This document shows, piece by piece, positions 1 to 8,900 of a DNA stretch of 33,795 nt; the stretch's first letter is position 1, and every line of letters begins with the position of its first letter. Location of the stretch: NCBI GenBank assembly GCA_025093985.1, contig JACAAK010000033.1, forward strand, positions 1 through 33,795, given 5' to 3'. The DNA is from Calvatia gigantea. Its lineage: Eukaryota > Basidiomycota > Agaricomycetes > Agaricales > Lycoperdaceae. Both the position numbers and the translations under genes were made by a program. The notes under the pieces are model-generated. The model had not been told where the DNA came from. It ran no database searches and worked only from the letters and a program-made list of their open reading frames with translations.

Positions 1-668
1 TATCTATTAAATTAATAGAAAGGAGTTTACAGGTGTTGCATGGCTGTCGTCAGTCCGTATTTTAAGAAGTGAGGTTAACTCCACTAACGGACGCAATCCC
101 TGTTGTTAATTTATACTTAACAATTTATGAATTTTAAATATTTTCATTTGGGGCTAAGACAAGTCGTTATGGCTCTAACGAACTGGGCTATAGACGTGCC
201 ACACAAAACTTTTACAAAGTGAAGCGAAACCTTAACTAAGTTTAGCAGCTATTGTTGTTACTAAATTAATTAAAAAAGGAAGAGCTAATCATTAAAGAAA
301 GTTAATTATATTTAATTTGAGCAGATTGTTGCCTGAAATTCGGCAACATGAAGAAGGAATTTCGAGTAATCGTTGATCACTAGCGCAACGGTGAAGATAG
401 CATTCGGGATGAACTAACTGTCTGTCGCTGGGGAGAAGCTCGGATCGGGGGAAACTGCCGCTTAATTATAACTTACAACAAATTTTAGCTCTTTAATTAT
501 AAATGCAACCTTTGGTTTGCTGAAAAACAATTTATAATTATTGGCTTTAGCGCTAAATATTTGTTATTTAGTACAAATTTGTTAAGCTAATTAGTTTCAG
601 TTAACCCTTCTGAGTAACATCTCAAAAGTCATAGCAAGGTAGCCGTACTGGAAGGTGCTGCTGGAAAA
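1..668 (+). rRNA. rns: Small-subunit rRNA gene, 3' portion (truncated by contig start)
   Basis: This is the 3' third of the mitochondrial 16S-like rRNA, the decoding RNA of the mitoribosome. The 5' part is cut off by the contig edge. Visible conserved blocks are ACAGGTGTTGCATGGCTGTC (31-50, the bacterial 1050 region), the GGACGCAATCCC stretch near 89, GGAATTTCGAGTAATCG near 356 followed by ATCACTAGCGCAACGGTGAA, and the 3'-terminal AGCAAGGTAGCCGTACTGGA near 633-652. The region around 460-600 is the variable helix-44 zone; it is AT-rich and contains a perfect palindrome TTTAGCGCTAAA (546-557). The 3' end is placed at about 668 by similarity to the usual end; no anti-Shine-Dalgarno tail is seen, as usual for mitochondria. 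Identity is secure and the exact end is approximate. Confidence 0.95.
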
Positions 669-967
669 TATTTCAATTTATACCCCCCATTTTATAGGCT
701 TTGCCAGACTAACAGCCAAACTAGCGTAGCGAATGCTACTAATACTGCTACTGCCATTAGTATTCCTATAGAAGGAATGTTTATTTAAATAGATGGCCTG
801 GAGTAGCTTTGCTATTACAGCAATACTAGCTTAAACTAGGCTGCTTTTTAAATTAATTAATAGCCTAGCCTTTTCAAGGCAACTGCTTTGGGTGCTAGCG
901 TACGCTACAGCGGCTTATAAAATCTGCTGCCGTTGCTATTAGTGATTGCTTTAAGTTTAGCAATATT
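669..967. other. Spacer rns-trnV with short GC-rich palindromes
   Basis: No gene is seen. The spacer holds two of the short palindromes that recur across the window: GTAGCGAATGCTAC (726-739, 5-bp stem) and TAGCGTACGCTA (896-907, fully palindromic). Confidence 0.7.
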
Positions 968-1039
968 AAGGGGTTAGCTGAGTGGTTTTAGCGGTAAATT
1001 TACACTTTACAGACAGAGTTTCGATTACTCTACCCCTTA
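968..1039 (+). tRNA. trnV: tRNA-Val (UAC)
   Basis: This is a complete cloverleaf. The acceptor AAGGGGT pairs with ACCCCTT, the D-stem is GCT/AGC, and the anticodon stem GTAAA/TTTAC closes the loop TTTACAC with anticodon TAC. The T-arm is AGAGT-TTCGATT-ACTCT and the discriminator is A. It decodes GUN valine codons and lies on the rns strand. Confidence 0.93.
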
Positions 1040-1148
1040 TTAATTTAATACATGTTTACTAAACAATAGTAGTACTAGCTGACTTTGTCAGGTAAGACTT
1101 GACTTTTAAGCTGCAGCTAGTTATTTTTCCAAGATTAATTTTTAATTT

Positions 1149-1221
1149 AAGACTTTAGCATAATGGTTAATGCAGTTCGCTCATAATGGATATTATAAGG
1201 GTTCAAATCCCTTAGGTCTTA
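1149..1221 (+). tRNA. trnM: tRNA-Met (CAU)
   Basis: The acceptor AAGACTT pairs with AGGTCTT (one G-T pair) and the D-arm is GCAT/ATGC. The anticodon loop CTCATAA gives CAT. The T-arm is AAGGG-TTCAAAT-CCCTT and the discriminator is A. The anticodon stem GTTCG/TGGAT relies on three G-T pairs. Whether it is initiator, elongator or a lysidine-modified Ile tRNA cannot be told from the anticodon alone; the A-T first pair is unlike a formyl-Met initiator with a C1:A72 mismatch. Confidence 0.88.
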
Positions 1222-1399
1222 TACTAGCGGACTATGTCTGCCACCATAATTTAAACAAGAGTGCAGCTTTATGGCTACTGTTAGTAAATAGTTAATATAA
1301 ACCCTAGACTACTAAAGCTTAATCTTGACTAGCGGCGTTACTACTAGCTTAAGCTATTACTTGCCTTACTTTGTTGCCTAGCTTATATTTAAAAATAAA

Positions 1400-1487
1400 G
1401 GATACTTGGTCGAGTCTGGTTTATGGCGCTCGTCTTGAAAACGAGTACTTCCTAAAGAAGTCGTGAGTTCGAATCTCACAGTATCCG
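1400..1487 (+). tRNA. trnS: tRNA-Ser (UGA)
   Basis: This is an 88-nt class II tRNA. The acceptor GGATACT pairs with AGTATCC. The anticodon stem CTCGT/ACGAG encloses CTTGAAA with anticodon TGA. A long variable arm (ACTTCCTAAAGAAGT) is followed by the T-arm GTGAG-TTCGAAT-CTCAC. It reads UCN serine codons. Confidence 0.95.
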
Positions 1488-1894
1488 TTATCAATATAAT
1501 AAAATTTAACTATATTTCTGCAGCGGCAGCAGTTGTTTATGCTAAAATTCTAAACTCAATGGTAGCCAGGCTACCATTAAAAATTTAGCAGACTAGTTAA
1601 AGCTAGTCAGCCGCACCAATAAAATATACTAATAATCTATAAAGGATATTATAATAACTTTGATAGTAAACATTAGTTCAATGATCATTAAAGTATTATA
1701 TAAAATCACATTGTAACAAAATATATCAATTTTGTTTATATCTTATATATTATTTATATTGTGACGGAATAAAAATAATTCGTACCGTTGATTGTGTAGT
1801 AGCTTTCGCTAGTCTACTAGCTTAAATAGACTTTAAAATAGGGGGTAGTAGTAGCGTAGCTACTACGCTATTGCTTATTAAAAGAGGTTTAGTA
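1488..1894. other. Spacer trnS-nad2, hairpin-rich
   Basis: No gene is recognised. It contains a strong 10-bp hairpin with a single-base loop (1558-1578; arms AATGGTAGCC and GGCTACCATT), a second hairpin GACTAG/CTAGTC (1591-1608), an AT-rich section with TCACA/TGTGA arms (about 1707-1764), and TAGCG/CGCTA arms just before nad2 (1852-1870). Confidence 0.6.
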
Positions 1895-3712
1895 ATGATT
1901 TTTACATCTATATTAATTTTAATAGTGGCTAAGGCCCTACCTTCAATAAATAGAAATTTATCTCCAATTTATTTTACTAGAATATCATCTATAATATTTT
2001 TATATGCCGGAGTATTATCATTAAATACTTTATATATTCAGTCAATTGGATCAGGTATAGGTATATATAGCGGATTATTCCAAATAACTCAAGTATCAGT
2101 ATTAATAGAATCATTTTTATTAATAATAGGTTCTTTAATATTAATATCTTGGCCAAATATAAGTCAATATATTAATATTTCTACAAAAGCTAGTCTTGCT
2201 TTTAGTAAGCAGTCGATTTTATCTGCAAATGCTAACAATATAACAAAATATTCTACAGATTATTCTTTAATAGTATTATTTAGTAGTTTAGGTTCATGTT
2301 TATTAATATCTAGTTTTGATTTAATATCTTTATATATTAGTATAGAATTACAATCTTTTGGATTATATGTTTTATCTACATTATACAGAGATTCAGAATC
2401 ATCAACAAAAGCAGGTTTAAAATATTTTTTATTAGGAGGTTTATCATCATGTATAATATTATTAGGATGTGGTATAATTTATTCTTATACAGGTTTAACT
2501 AACTTTGAATCTTTATATAGTATTATATCTACATCTAATTCAGTAGGCTTGTCACAATTAGCCTATTATTTAGATTTAACTAATAATTCTGTGTCTTTAA
2601 ATTATATTACTCCTGTTGCAGCTGTTCAAGGTTTAAGTTTAGGTTTAATCTTAATTTTTATAGGATTCTTATTTAAAATTGCAGCTGCACCTTTACATAA
2701 TTGGAGTCCAGATGTTTATGATGAAGTACCTACAATAGTAACAATATGGATAACAATAATACCTAAAATTGCTATATTAGTATTATTATTAGAATTACAA
2801 TATTATGGATTTACATTAATTACATCAGAAACTAGTAGTAGCCTTGGGCTACAACTGTTACAACAGTCAAAGGCTGGTCTTGAATTATCAACAAATATAT
2901 TTAATGTTATATCTAGTCCAGATTTATTCACTGGAATAAAAGGTTCTTTATTAAAGAATTTATTATTAATTAGTTCTTTATTATCTTTATTAATAGGTAC
3001 TGTAGTAGGTTTAGCTCAAAGTAGAATAAAAAGACTATTAGCTTATAGTACAATATCTCATATAGGATTTATTTTATTAGCTTTAGCTATAAATAGTGAA
3101 TCTTCTATAGATTCTTTAATATTCTATATAATACAATATACTATAACTAATTTAAATATATTCTTAATTATTATAGCTTTAAGTTATATAACTGATTCAG
3201 TTAATAAATTACAAATAACAAAAGAAATTAAAGATATTAGATACATTTCTGAGCTAAAAGGAAAATTCTTTTCTAATCCTATTTTAAGTTTAAGTTTAGC
3301 TATATGCTTATTTTCAATGGCTGGTATACCTCCTTTAATAGGTTTCTTTAGTAAACAATTTGTATTATATTCTGCAATTCAAAATGGATATTACTTTATA
3401 GCTATTATTGCAATATTAGTTAGTGTTATAAGTGCTTCTTATTATTTAAAAATAGTTAAAGTTCTTTATACTAATGAAGACACAGTAGCCTTTGTTGAAG
3501 AAATCAAAGCTTCACCAATAGATGAAAATAATAATAACAATAGCAGCCAAATGCAGCAGTTTATGCAAGAAGCTCCATCAGTTAATTATTTAAGTAATGT
3601 ACATAGTTATTTAATATCTATATTAACTTTATCTATATTATTATTTATTTTAAAACCTTCTTTAATCTTAAATAGTACACAATTACTATCTTTATCTCTA
3701 TTTAATTGGTAA
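1895..3712 (+). CDS. nad2: NADH dehydrogenase subunit 2
   Basis: The product is a proton-pumping antiporter-like membrane subunit of respiratory complex I in the inner mitochondrial membrane. The 605-residue protein starts MIFTSILILIVAKALPSI, typical of fungal Nad2; an open frame extends upstream to a TTG at 1871, but ATG 1895 fits the family start. Recognisable motifs include AAAPLHNWSPDVYDEVPT, with the conserved Lys/His region near residue 260, and RIKRLLAYSTISHIGFILL near residue 380. There are many transmembrane helices. It is longer than usual because of a Ser/Gly/Gln-rich insert near residues 312-345 and an Asn/Gln/Glu-rich loop near 535-565. The first insert coincides with palindromes at 2838-2866. 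The TAA stop shares its last A with the nad3 start, a coupling common in fungal mtDNA. Confidence 0.97.
   Translation: MIFTSILILIVAKALPSINRNLSPIYFTRISSIIFLYAGVLSLNTLYIQSIGSGIGIYSGLFQITQVSVLIESFLLIIGSLILISWPNISQYINISTKASLAFSKQSILSANANNITKYSTDYSLIVLFSSLGSCLLISSFDLISLYISIELQSFGLYVLSTLYRDSESSTKAGLKYFLLGGLSSCIILLGCGIIYSYTGLTNFESLYSIISTSNSVGLSQLAYYLDLTNNSVSLNYITPVAAVQGLSLGLILIFIGFLFKIAAAPLHNWSPDVYDEVPTIVTIWITIIPKIAILVLLLELQYYGFTLITSETSSSLGLQLLQQSKAGLELSTNIFNVISSPDLFTGIKGSLLKNLLLISSLLSLLIGTVVGLAQSRIKRLLAYSTISHIGFILLALAINSESSIDSLIFYIIQYTITNLNIFLIIIALSYITDSVNKLQITKEIKDIRYISELKGKFFSNPILSLSLAICLFSMAGIPPLIGFFSKQFVLYSAIQNGYYFIAIIAILVSVISASYYLKIVKVLYTNEDTVAFVEEIKASPIDENNNNNSSQMQQFMQEAPSVNYLSNVHSYLISILTLSILLFILKPSLILNSTQLLSLSLFNW
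2838..2866. repeat. Two short palindromes inside nad2
   Basis: GTAGCCTTGGGCTAC (2838-2852) and CTGTTACAACAG (2855-2866) lie in the poorly conserved insert of nad2, in frame. They resemble the spacer palindromes and look like a tolerated hairpin insertion in coding sequence. Confidence 0.6.
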
Positions 3713-4089
3713 TGAATAATTTATTATTTTTATTTATTTTTGTACCTATTCTAGCTGTAGCTTTATTAGCTTTAAATGTTTTATTAGCTGTACATAGACC
3801 TGATGAAGCTAAAGTTTCTGCTTATGAATGTGGTTTCCAAGCAATTGTAGGTCAAACTAGATCTACTTTCCAAATTCACTTCTATATTGTAGCTATGCTA
3901 TTCTTAATTTTTGATTTAGAAATTTTATTATTATTCCCTATAGCTGTTACTCTTTATCAAGTTTCGACTTTCGGATTTTCTATTGCAATTATTTTCTTTA
4001 TTGTTTTAACAATAGGATTTGTATTAGAAATAGGATCTGGAGCTATAGCTTTAACTAATTTTTCAACAAAGACTACTACTTCTAATTAA
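3712..4089 (+). CDS. nad3: NADH dehydrogenase subunit 3
   Basis: The product is a small membrane subunit of complex I near the quinone-binding site. The 125-residue protein contains the conserved loop KVSAYECGFQAIVGQTRSTF (about residues 35-54), with the Cys that becomes accessible in the deactive enzyme. This is followed by FQIHFYIVAMLFLIFDLEILLLFPIAV, with the acidic residues of the second helix. There are three transmembrane helices and the length is slightly over the usual 115-137. The start ATG at 3712 is chosen because it overlaps the nad2 TAA by one base (TAATG). Transcription is presumably bicistronic with nad2. Confidence 0.97.
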   Translation: MNNLLFLFIFVPILAVALLALNVLLAVHRPDEAKVSAYECGFQAIVGQTRSTFQIHFYIVAMLFLIFDLEILLLFPIAVTLYQVSTFGFSIAIIFFIVLTIGFVLEIGSGAIALTNFSTKTTTSN

Positions 4090-4768
4090 TCTAATTAATA
4101 ACTGTAGTAGGCTTTGCCTAGACCAGTAGCCTGCGTAAAGCTGGCAGCTAGCTAGTCAGCAGCTGTCTTACCCCCTTAGCAAGACTTTGCTTATAATTAT
4201 AAAGCTTTAAATTTAAAGCACCCTAGCCCTTTTTATCCGCAGCAACACATTATTACTCAACCTGTTATAGCTAGCTACTATAAATTAAAGCTGCTTGCCA
4301 AAGGCAAGGCCAGATTAATCTAGCTAAACCTGACTTAATCAGAGGGTAGGCAAAGCCTACAGCAACCGTGTTTGGCGACTCCGGCCTGCGGCAGCAGCCG
4401 CTAGTGACAATCTTAAATTATATATGAGGTAACTTATATTAAAGATTTTATAATTTTGTATACTGATACTCTAAAAGTATAAACCTGCTTTGGTTGCAAA
4501 GTTACACAAATAATTGTAGTAGCATATAAAATCTGGCCTAGCCAAAGGCAAGACTTTGTTCGCCATATTGGTCAATTAGCAGCCTTCTTTAGCTGTAGGC
4601 AAAGCCTAGAGGGGGTAAATATTTAAATATTTGTAAACCAATAACAGTAGTAGCATATAAAATCTGGCCTAGCCAAAGGCTATACTTTGTTCGCCATATT
4701 GGTCAGGAATAAGCCAAAGGCTGCTACTGCTAGCCTAACTATAACTGCTACTAATCTAAAAATAATGG
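4090..4768. other. Spacer between convergent nad3 and cox2; start of inverted-repeat arm
   Basis: No gene is seen. The palindrome TAGGCTTTGCCTA lies at 4108-4120 and the AGGCAAAGCCT type recurs at 4347-4359 and 4596-4608. A GC-rich patch lies near 4375-4410. The inverted-repeat arm begins at about 4159. A 59-nt direct repeat (4516-4574 and 4647-4705) is listed separately. Confidence 0.7.
4516..4705. repeat. 59-nt direct repeat, two copies
   Basis: Copies at 4516-4574 and 4647-4705 begin GTAGTAGCATATAAAATC and end CGCCATATTGGTCA. They differ at only two positions in the middle (AAGAC versus TATAC). Each holds the CTAGCCAAAGGC motif. The inverted arm carries both copies near 33000-33190. Confidence 0.9.
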
Positions 4769-5530
4769 CTATTCAGAAGCTGAATCAACCCATACTAAGA
4801 AGTCAGGTGAAGATACTGCTTCAACTACTATAGGCATAAATCCGTGCCATACTCCACATAGTTCAGAACATTGACCGTAGAATGTACCAGTTCTTTCAGC
4901 TAAGAAAGAAACTTGATTTAATCTACCAGGTACAGCATCTAATTTTAAACCTAATGAAGGAACAGCGAAAGAGTGTAATACATCAGCTCCAGTAACAATT
5001 AATCTTATGTGGCAATCTACTGGTACAATTAATTTATTATCTACATCTAATAGTCTAAATTGTCCTAATTCTAAGTCTGCTTCATGTATTGCATATGAAT
5101 CAAAATCAATAGATTCTCCAGTATCTGTAACAAAATCAGAGTATTCATATGACCAATACCATTGATGACCTACAGCTTTAATAGTTAAGGTAGGAGATAT
5201 TACTTCATCCATTAAATATAATAATCTAAATGAAGGGAAAGCAATAGCAATTAAAACTAAAGCTGGTGTTATTGTCCAAACTAATTCTAATACTGTTCCA
5301 TGTGTTAAATATTTATGTGCAATAGGGTTTTTATTTGAATTGAAGTAGTAAATTATAGTAAATAATGTCCAAGATACAGCTACAGATATTACTATTAAAT
5401 AGAAACCTATAGTATTGTGTAATGTGATTAGACCTGTGTAACCTGGAGCAGCACTATCTTGGAAACCTAATTGCCAAGGTTGAGCCGCATCATTGTATAT
5501 AGTTGAAATTAAACTAGCTAAATTTATCAT
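4769..5530 (-). CDS. cox2: Cytochrome c oxidase subunit 2
   Basis: This subunit of complex IV carries the binuclear CuA centre that takes electrons from cytochrome c. The 253-residue protein is the usual fungal length. It has an N-terminal leader ([20 protein letters not shown]), two transmembrane helices (about residues 40-65 and 85-105), the aromatic stretch [14 protein letters not shown] (near 120), and the CuA site. The site consists of the His in [12 protein letters not shown] and the [13 protein letters not shown] motif (C-x-E-x-C-x3-H-x2-M). The stop is TAG, whereas the other host genes here end in TAA. It lies downstream of cob on the same strand and converges on nad3. No intron is present. 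Confidence 0.97.
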   Translation of the reverse strand: MINLASLISTIYNDAAQPWQLGFQDSAAPGYTGLITLHNTIGFYLIVISVAVSWTLFTIIYYFNSNKNPIAHKYLTHGTVLELVWTITPALVLIAIAFPSFRLLYLMDEVISPTLTIKAVGHQWYWSYEYSDFVTDTGESIDFDSYAIHEADLELGQFRLLDVDNKLIVPVDCHIRLIVTGADVLHSFAVPSLGLKLDAVPGRLNQVSFLAERTGTFYGQCSELCGVWHGFMPIVVEAVSSPDFLVWVDSASE

Positions 5531-5998
5531 TTATAAAATTAATTTATTTTTACATCTTAATTTACTGGTTATAGGATAGTAACAGTAGCGGCAGCATATT
5601 TTATATGCCGCTGCTAATCTGGCCTAAAGCTAATATAAAAAAGGCAAGTAGCTGCTATTAACATACAACTTAAACACAGAGCAGCTCAGCTGCTAGGCAT
5701 CTTAAGAATTATCTTTAAAGTCTTTCCTACTGTTAACCGAAATAGTCTCACGGGATAAAACTCATTTTTATCTCTTTTAAAATTTAAATTAAAATTACCT
5801 TTTTATTACTAACTTCTTGGCTTTGCCAACAAAGGCTAATACTTATTAATTTAGCAGCAAATAAAAAAGATTTGAAAGTTGTTGACAAAGTCAAGATATT
5901 TTTTGATTTCATAACAAAGGCTACTATTATTTTTATTTAAAAATTATTTATTAATAAAATTGATCTTTTCATCAAGTCAGCTAGGGGGTATTTGCTAA
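5531..5998. other. Spacer cox2-cob
   Basis: No gene is seen. It contains AGCGGCA...TGCCGCT (5587-5612), whose centre is also partly self-complementary, and AGCAGCT-C-AGCTGCT (5680-5694). A stretch at about 5700-5790 is more sequence-complex than the rest and could be a small structured RNA or a processing signal, but no known family was identified. Confidence 0.6.
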
Positions 5999-8900
5999 TT
6001 AAGCTTTTGCTTCTGTTGTAGTAGCTAAGTCAAAGAAAGTATTTTCAACTAGACCAATAAATGGAACTAATACAAGGAACCATGCGAAGTAGAATGTAGT
6101 GGCTATTTGACCAATTTCTAAGTAAGGTGTTTCAGGATGTTGTGATCCAATCCACATTAATATTATGAAATCTACTATTAATGACCAGAAGGCTAATTTC
6201 ATAATAGGTCTGAAAGTTGAACCTCTAATTCTAGATAAATCTGTTAAAGGTAAAATTAATAAAATTAATAATGATCCAAACATAGCTAAAACTCCTAATA
6301 ATTTATTAGGTATAGATCTTAAAATAGCATAGAAAGGTAATAGATCACTTACATAAATTATATTAATTATAAGAGTTTATTTTGTAAAGCATATTTGTAT
6401 GCATAAACTTAGATATGTTGTGTCTTATCACAACCATGGTTTCTCCCCATATATAAATTCTGTCTCCTTTTTTATGTTTATGTATTGAACACTTCAAGGT
6501 ATTTTCTCCAAACATATTTTCTAAGGTACTTTTTAATTTTAAAACATCTTGGTTGGTAAAACCATAAGTATTTAAATGTAAACCTTTATTTTGAAGAGAA
6601 CCGTCATCCATAATCCAATAAGCTAAACCTCTAGGAGTAAGTAAATCTTGTATATTTGAAGGAACTATTTTCAAATTATCTGAATTATAAAACAGATTTT
6701 TGTAGTAGTTAAAACATGGTAAAGATAATGTAGCAAAATTAACAGAACTATAATTATTATTATTTCTCTTATCTACAAATGATTTTGTTTTAAGTTTAAA
6801 ATCTTTAGATAAGTAGGGTTTAAATAATTCTAATACATGGTTAAAATAGTTAAGATGTTGTATTCTTAAACTACTTTGACCATACATAAATCTAGAATTA
6901 CCTGTTAAAGATCTTTTTTTAATATGTCCATCTCCTAGTAATAATCCTATAATAATTTCATTTAAAGGATTTTCAATAGTTAATTCGGATCTTTCAAGTT
7001 TTGATAATCTTTTTGTAGGTATAGTTATAGTTGAGAAATTTTGTGAACATACTAAACTTGTGGAAGTTATCAGATCACATTACATTAATACATAATTGTA
7101 ATACCCATTATCTTTCAATAATGGCTGGACTATATCTTCATCCTTACTTTTCTTAATTGAATTGGCAACTAGCCGGTAAGGAGCTTCGCGTGTAGTCTCT
7201 GAGGATCCTACTCTTGCATTGGATATACAATTTGGTTTCCTGCTGATTGTCCATTGTAATATCTTAAATCATTGTTACTTTATTTATTTAAAGTAGATTA
7301 AGCTTTAGGAGTTTCCAGCATATAGCGAAGTTTATTATTCATAAGATTACTCTTAAGCATGGCATCTTTTTACATACCATTCAGGTACAATAGAAGCTGG
7401 AGTAACCATAGGATCTGCTGGTATATAATTATCAGAATGTCCTAGAACATTCGGATAGAAGAAAACCATAATAGATAAAGCTAAGAAGAAAGCAAATATA
7501 GTTACTAAATCTTTAAAAATAAAGTAAGGATGCATTGCATATCTATCTCCACTTGCAGTAACTCCATTAGGATTACCTGAACCATGTTCGTGTAAAGCAA
7601 TTAAGTGAGCTACAGCTAAAGCAGCTAATAAGAAAGGTAATAAATAATGTAAAGAGAAGAATCTATTTAATGTAGCATTAGAAACTGAGAAACCACCCCA
7701 GATTAATTCAACAATATCTTGACCAAATACAGGTATAGCTGATAATAAGTTTGTAATTACAGTAGCACCCCATAATGACATTTGACCAAAAGGTAAAACA
7801 TACAACATCTCTATTTATTCACTATCAAATATCACAATGAATAGTAGTTGTACCTAATTAATAAATAAGCTTATTATTCTTATTTACATCATTTTAGGCC
7901 TTGAGATTCACTATTAGAATCAGATGTTCGACTGTACATTAAGCACCATTTCAGGCACCCACAAGTGACCCAGTCTGTAGCGATTGTACATACAACCGAC
8001 GGTCTTGAAAGGTGATAACTTCCGTTAACCGTTTTCACTTGCATCGCCAAGAAGAAATTTTGTTTTTTACTCTCTTCTCAATACCCTTGTCGAGGTATTC
8101 TATTGTTAGGCTTTACCTAGACCTTGCCTGACTAAACAAAGTCGGTATAGCTACCCTTTTCTTTATGTAAATTTTTAAGGGGGACCACAATAGGACTATA
8201 AATGCGTTTCTAATTGAATTATGTATCAATAGTATCTGTTACCAGGTATTTTCGCTTAATAATACCATTAGATTATAATGCTCGTCGAATCGTTTTTTAA
8301 CTGCACTCTATTACTTTAGCTGCTTCTACTATACTACTGAAATTTTGTAGATTAGTACCGTCAAGATTAGTTATTGTAATAGGTCGCACATTTACAGCAC
8401 ATTTTAGTCGAGATTCCATCGACATTGGCTTTCGTTGTAGTGCAGCTTCTCGCATAAGATTTCGAGTCTCTTCAGACAGAGTTTTCCCTTTGTTGATTTC
8501 ACCTACTCTTTGTCGTCGTTCCTCTTAATAATCTTGTTTCATCTTCTGTAAAGATTCTTAAGAATGCTCCCAACCAGCACTATTAGTAGCTAGTGGAGCA
8601 ATATTATATTCAGGACTCATAGACTTTATATAATAGTCTTCTCGTTCAAGAAGTAATTTAACATCAACAGTATCCTCATGAGGTACAATCTCTAAAACAA
8701 GAAAAACAAAATTTTCTAATCCGTACTTTTCGACAGCTCTTCCTACTAAAATATTTCCCATCTTCGAAAACAGATGTTTATGCATTCGCATATAAATATT
8801 GCCTGTGACAGCGCTTCCTACATAATATTTTCTATTAGCCAAATTGACTACAAGATAGATTCCTTAAAATGGCTTCAATGTTCGATAAGCCAATTTTTTA

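Noticed and set aside
4436..4510. A tRNA-like fold on the minus strand (GTAACTT/AAGTTAC acceptor, AACC/GGTT arm, loop TTTTAGA that would give a UUA, UAA-reading anticodon).
   Set aside because: It would be a tempting suppressor for the TAA codons in the endonuclease frame, but there is no T-arm with a TTCRA loop, the anticodon stem has a mismatch, and such a tRNA would read through the TAA that ends most host genes. It is probably a set of small hairpins.
5700..5790. Possible mitochondrial RNase P RNA: the minus strand has TAGGAAAGACT, resembling the conserved P4 5' strand.
   Set aside because: No matching 3' P4 strand (ACAGAA..GGCTTA-like) could be found within the spacer, so the resemblance is too short to support a call.
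5999..6283. A separate small membrane-protein gene (for example nad6) starting at the internal Met.
   Set aside because: The sequence is the C-terminal part of cytochrome b ([26 protein letters not shown]), and joining through the intron gives a full-length 388-residue protein.
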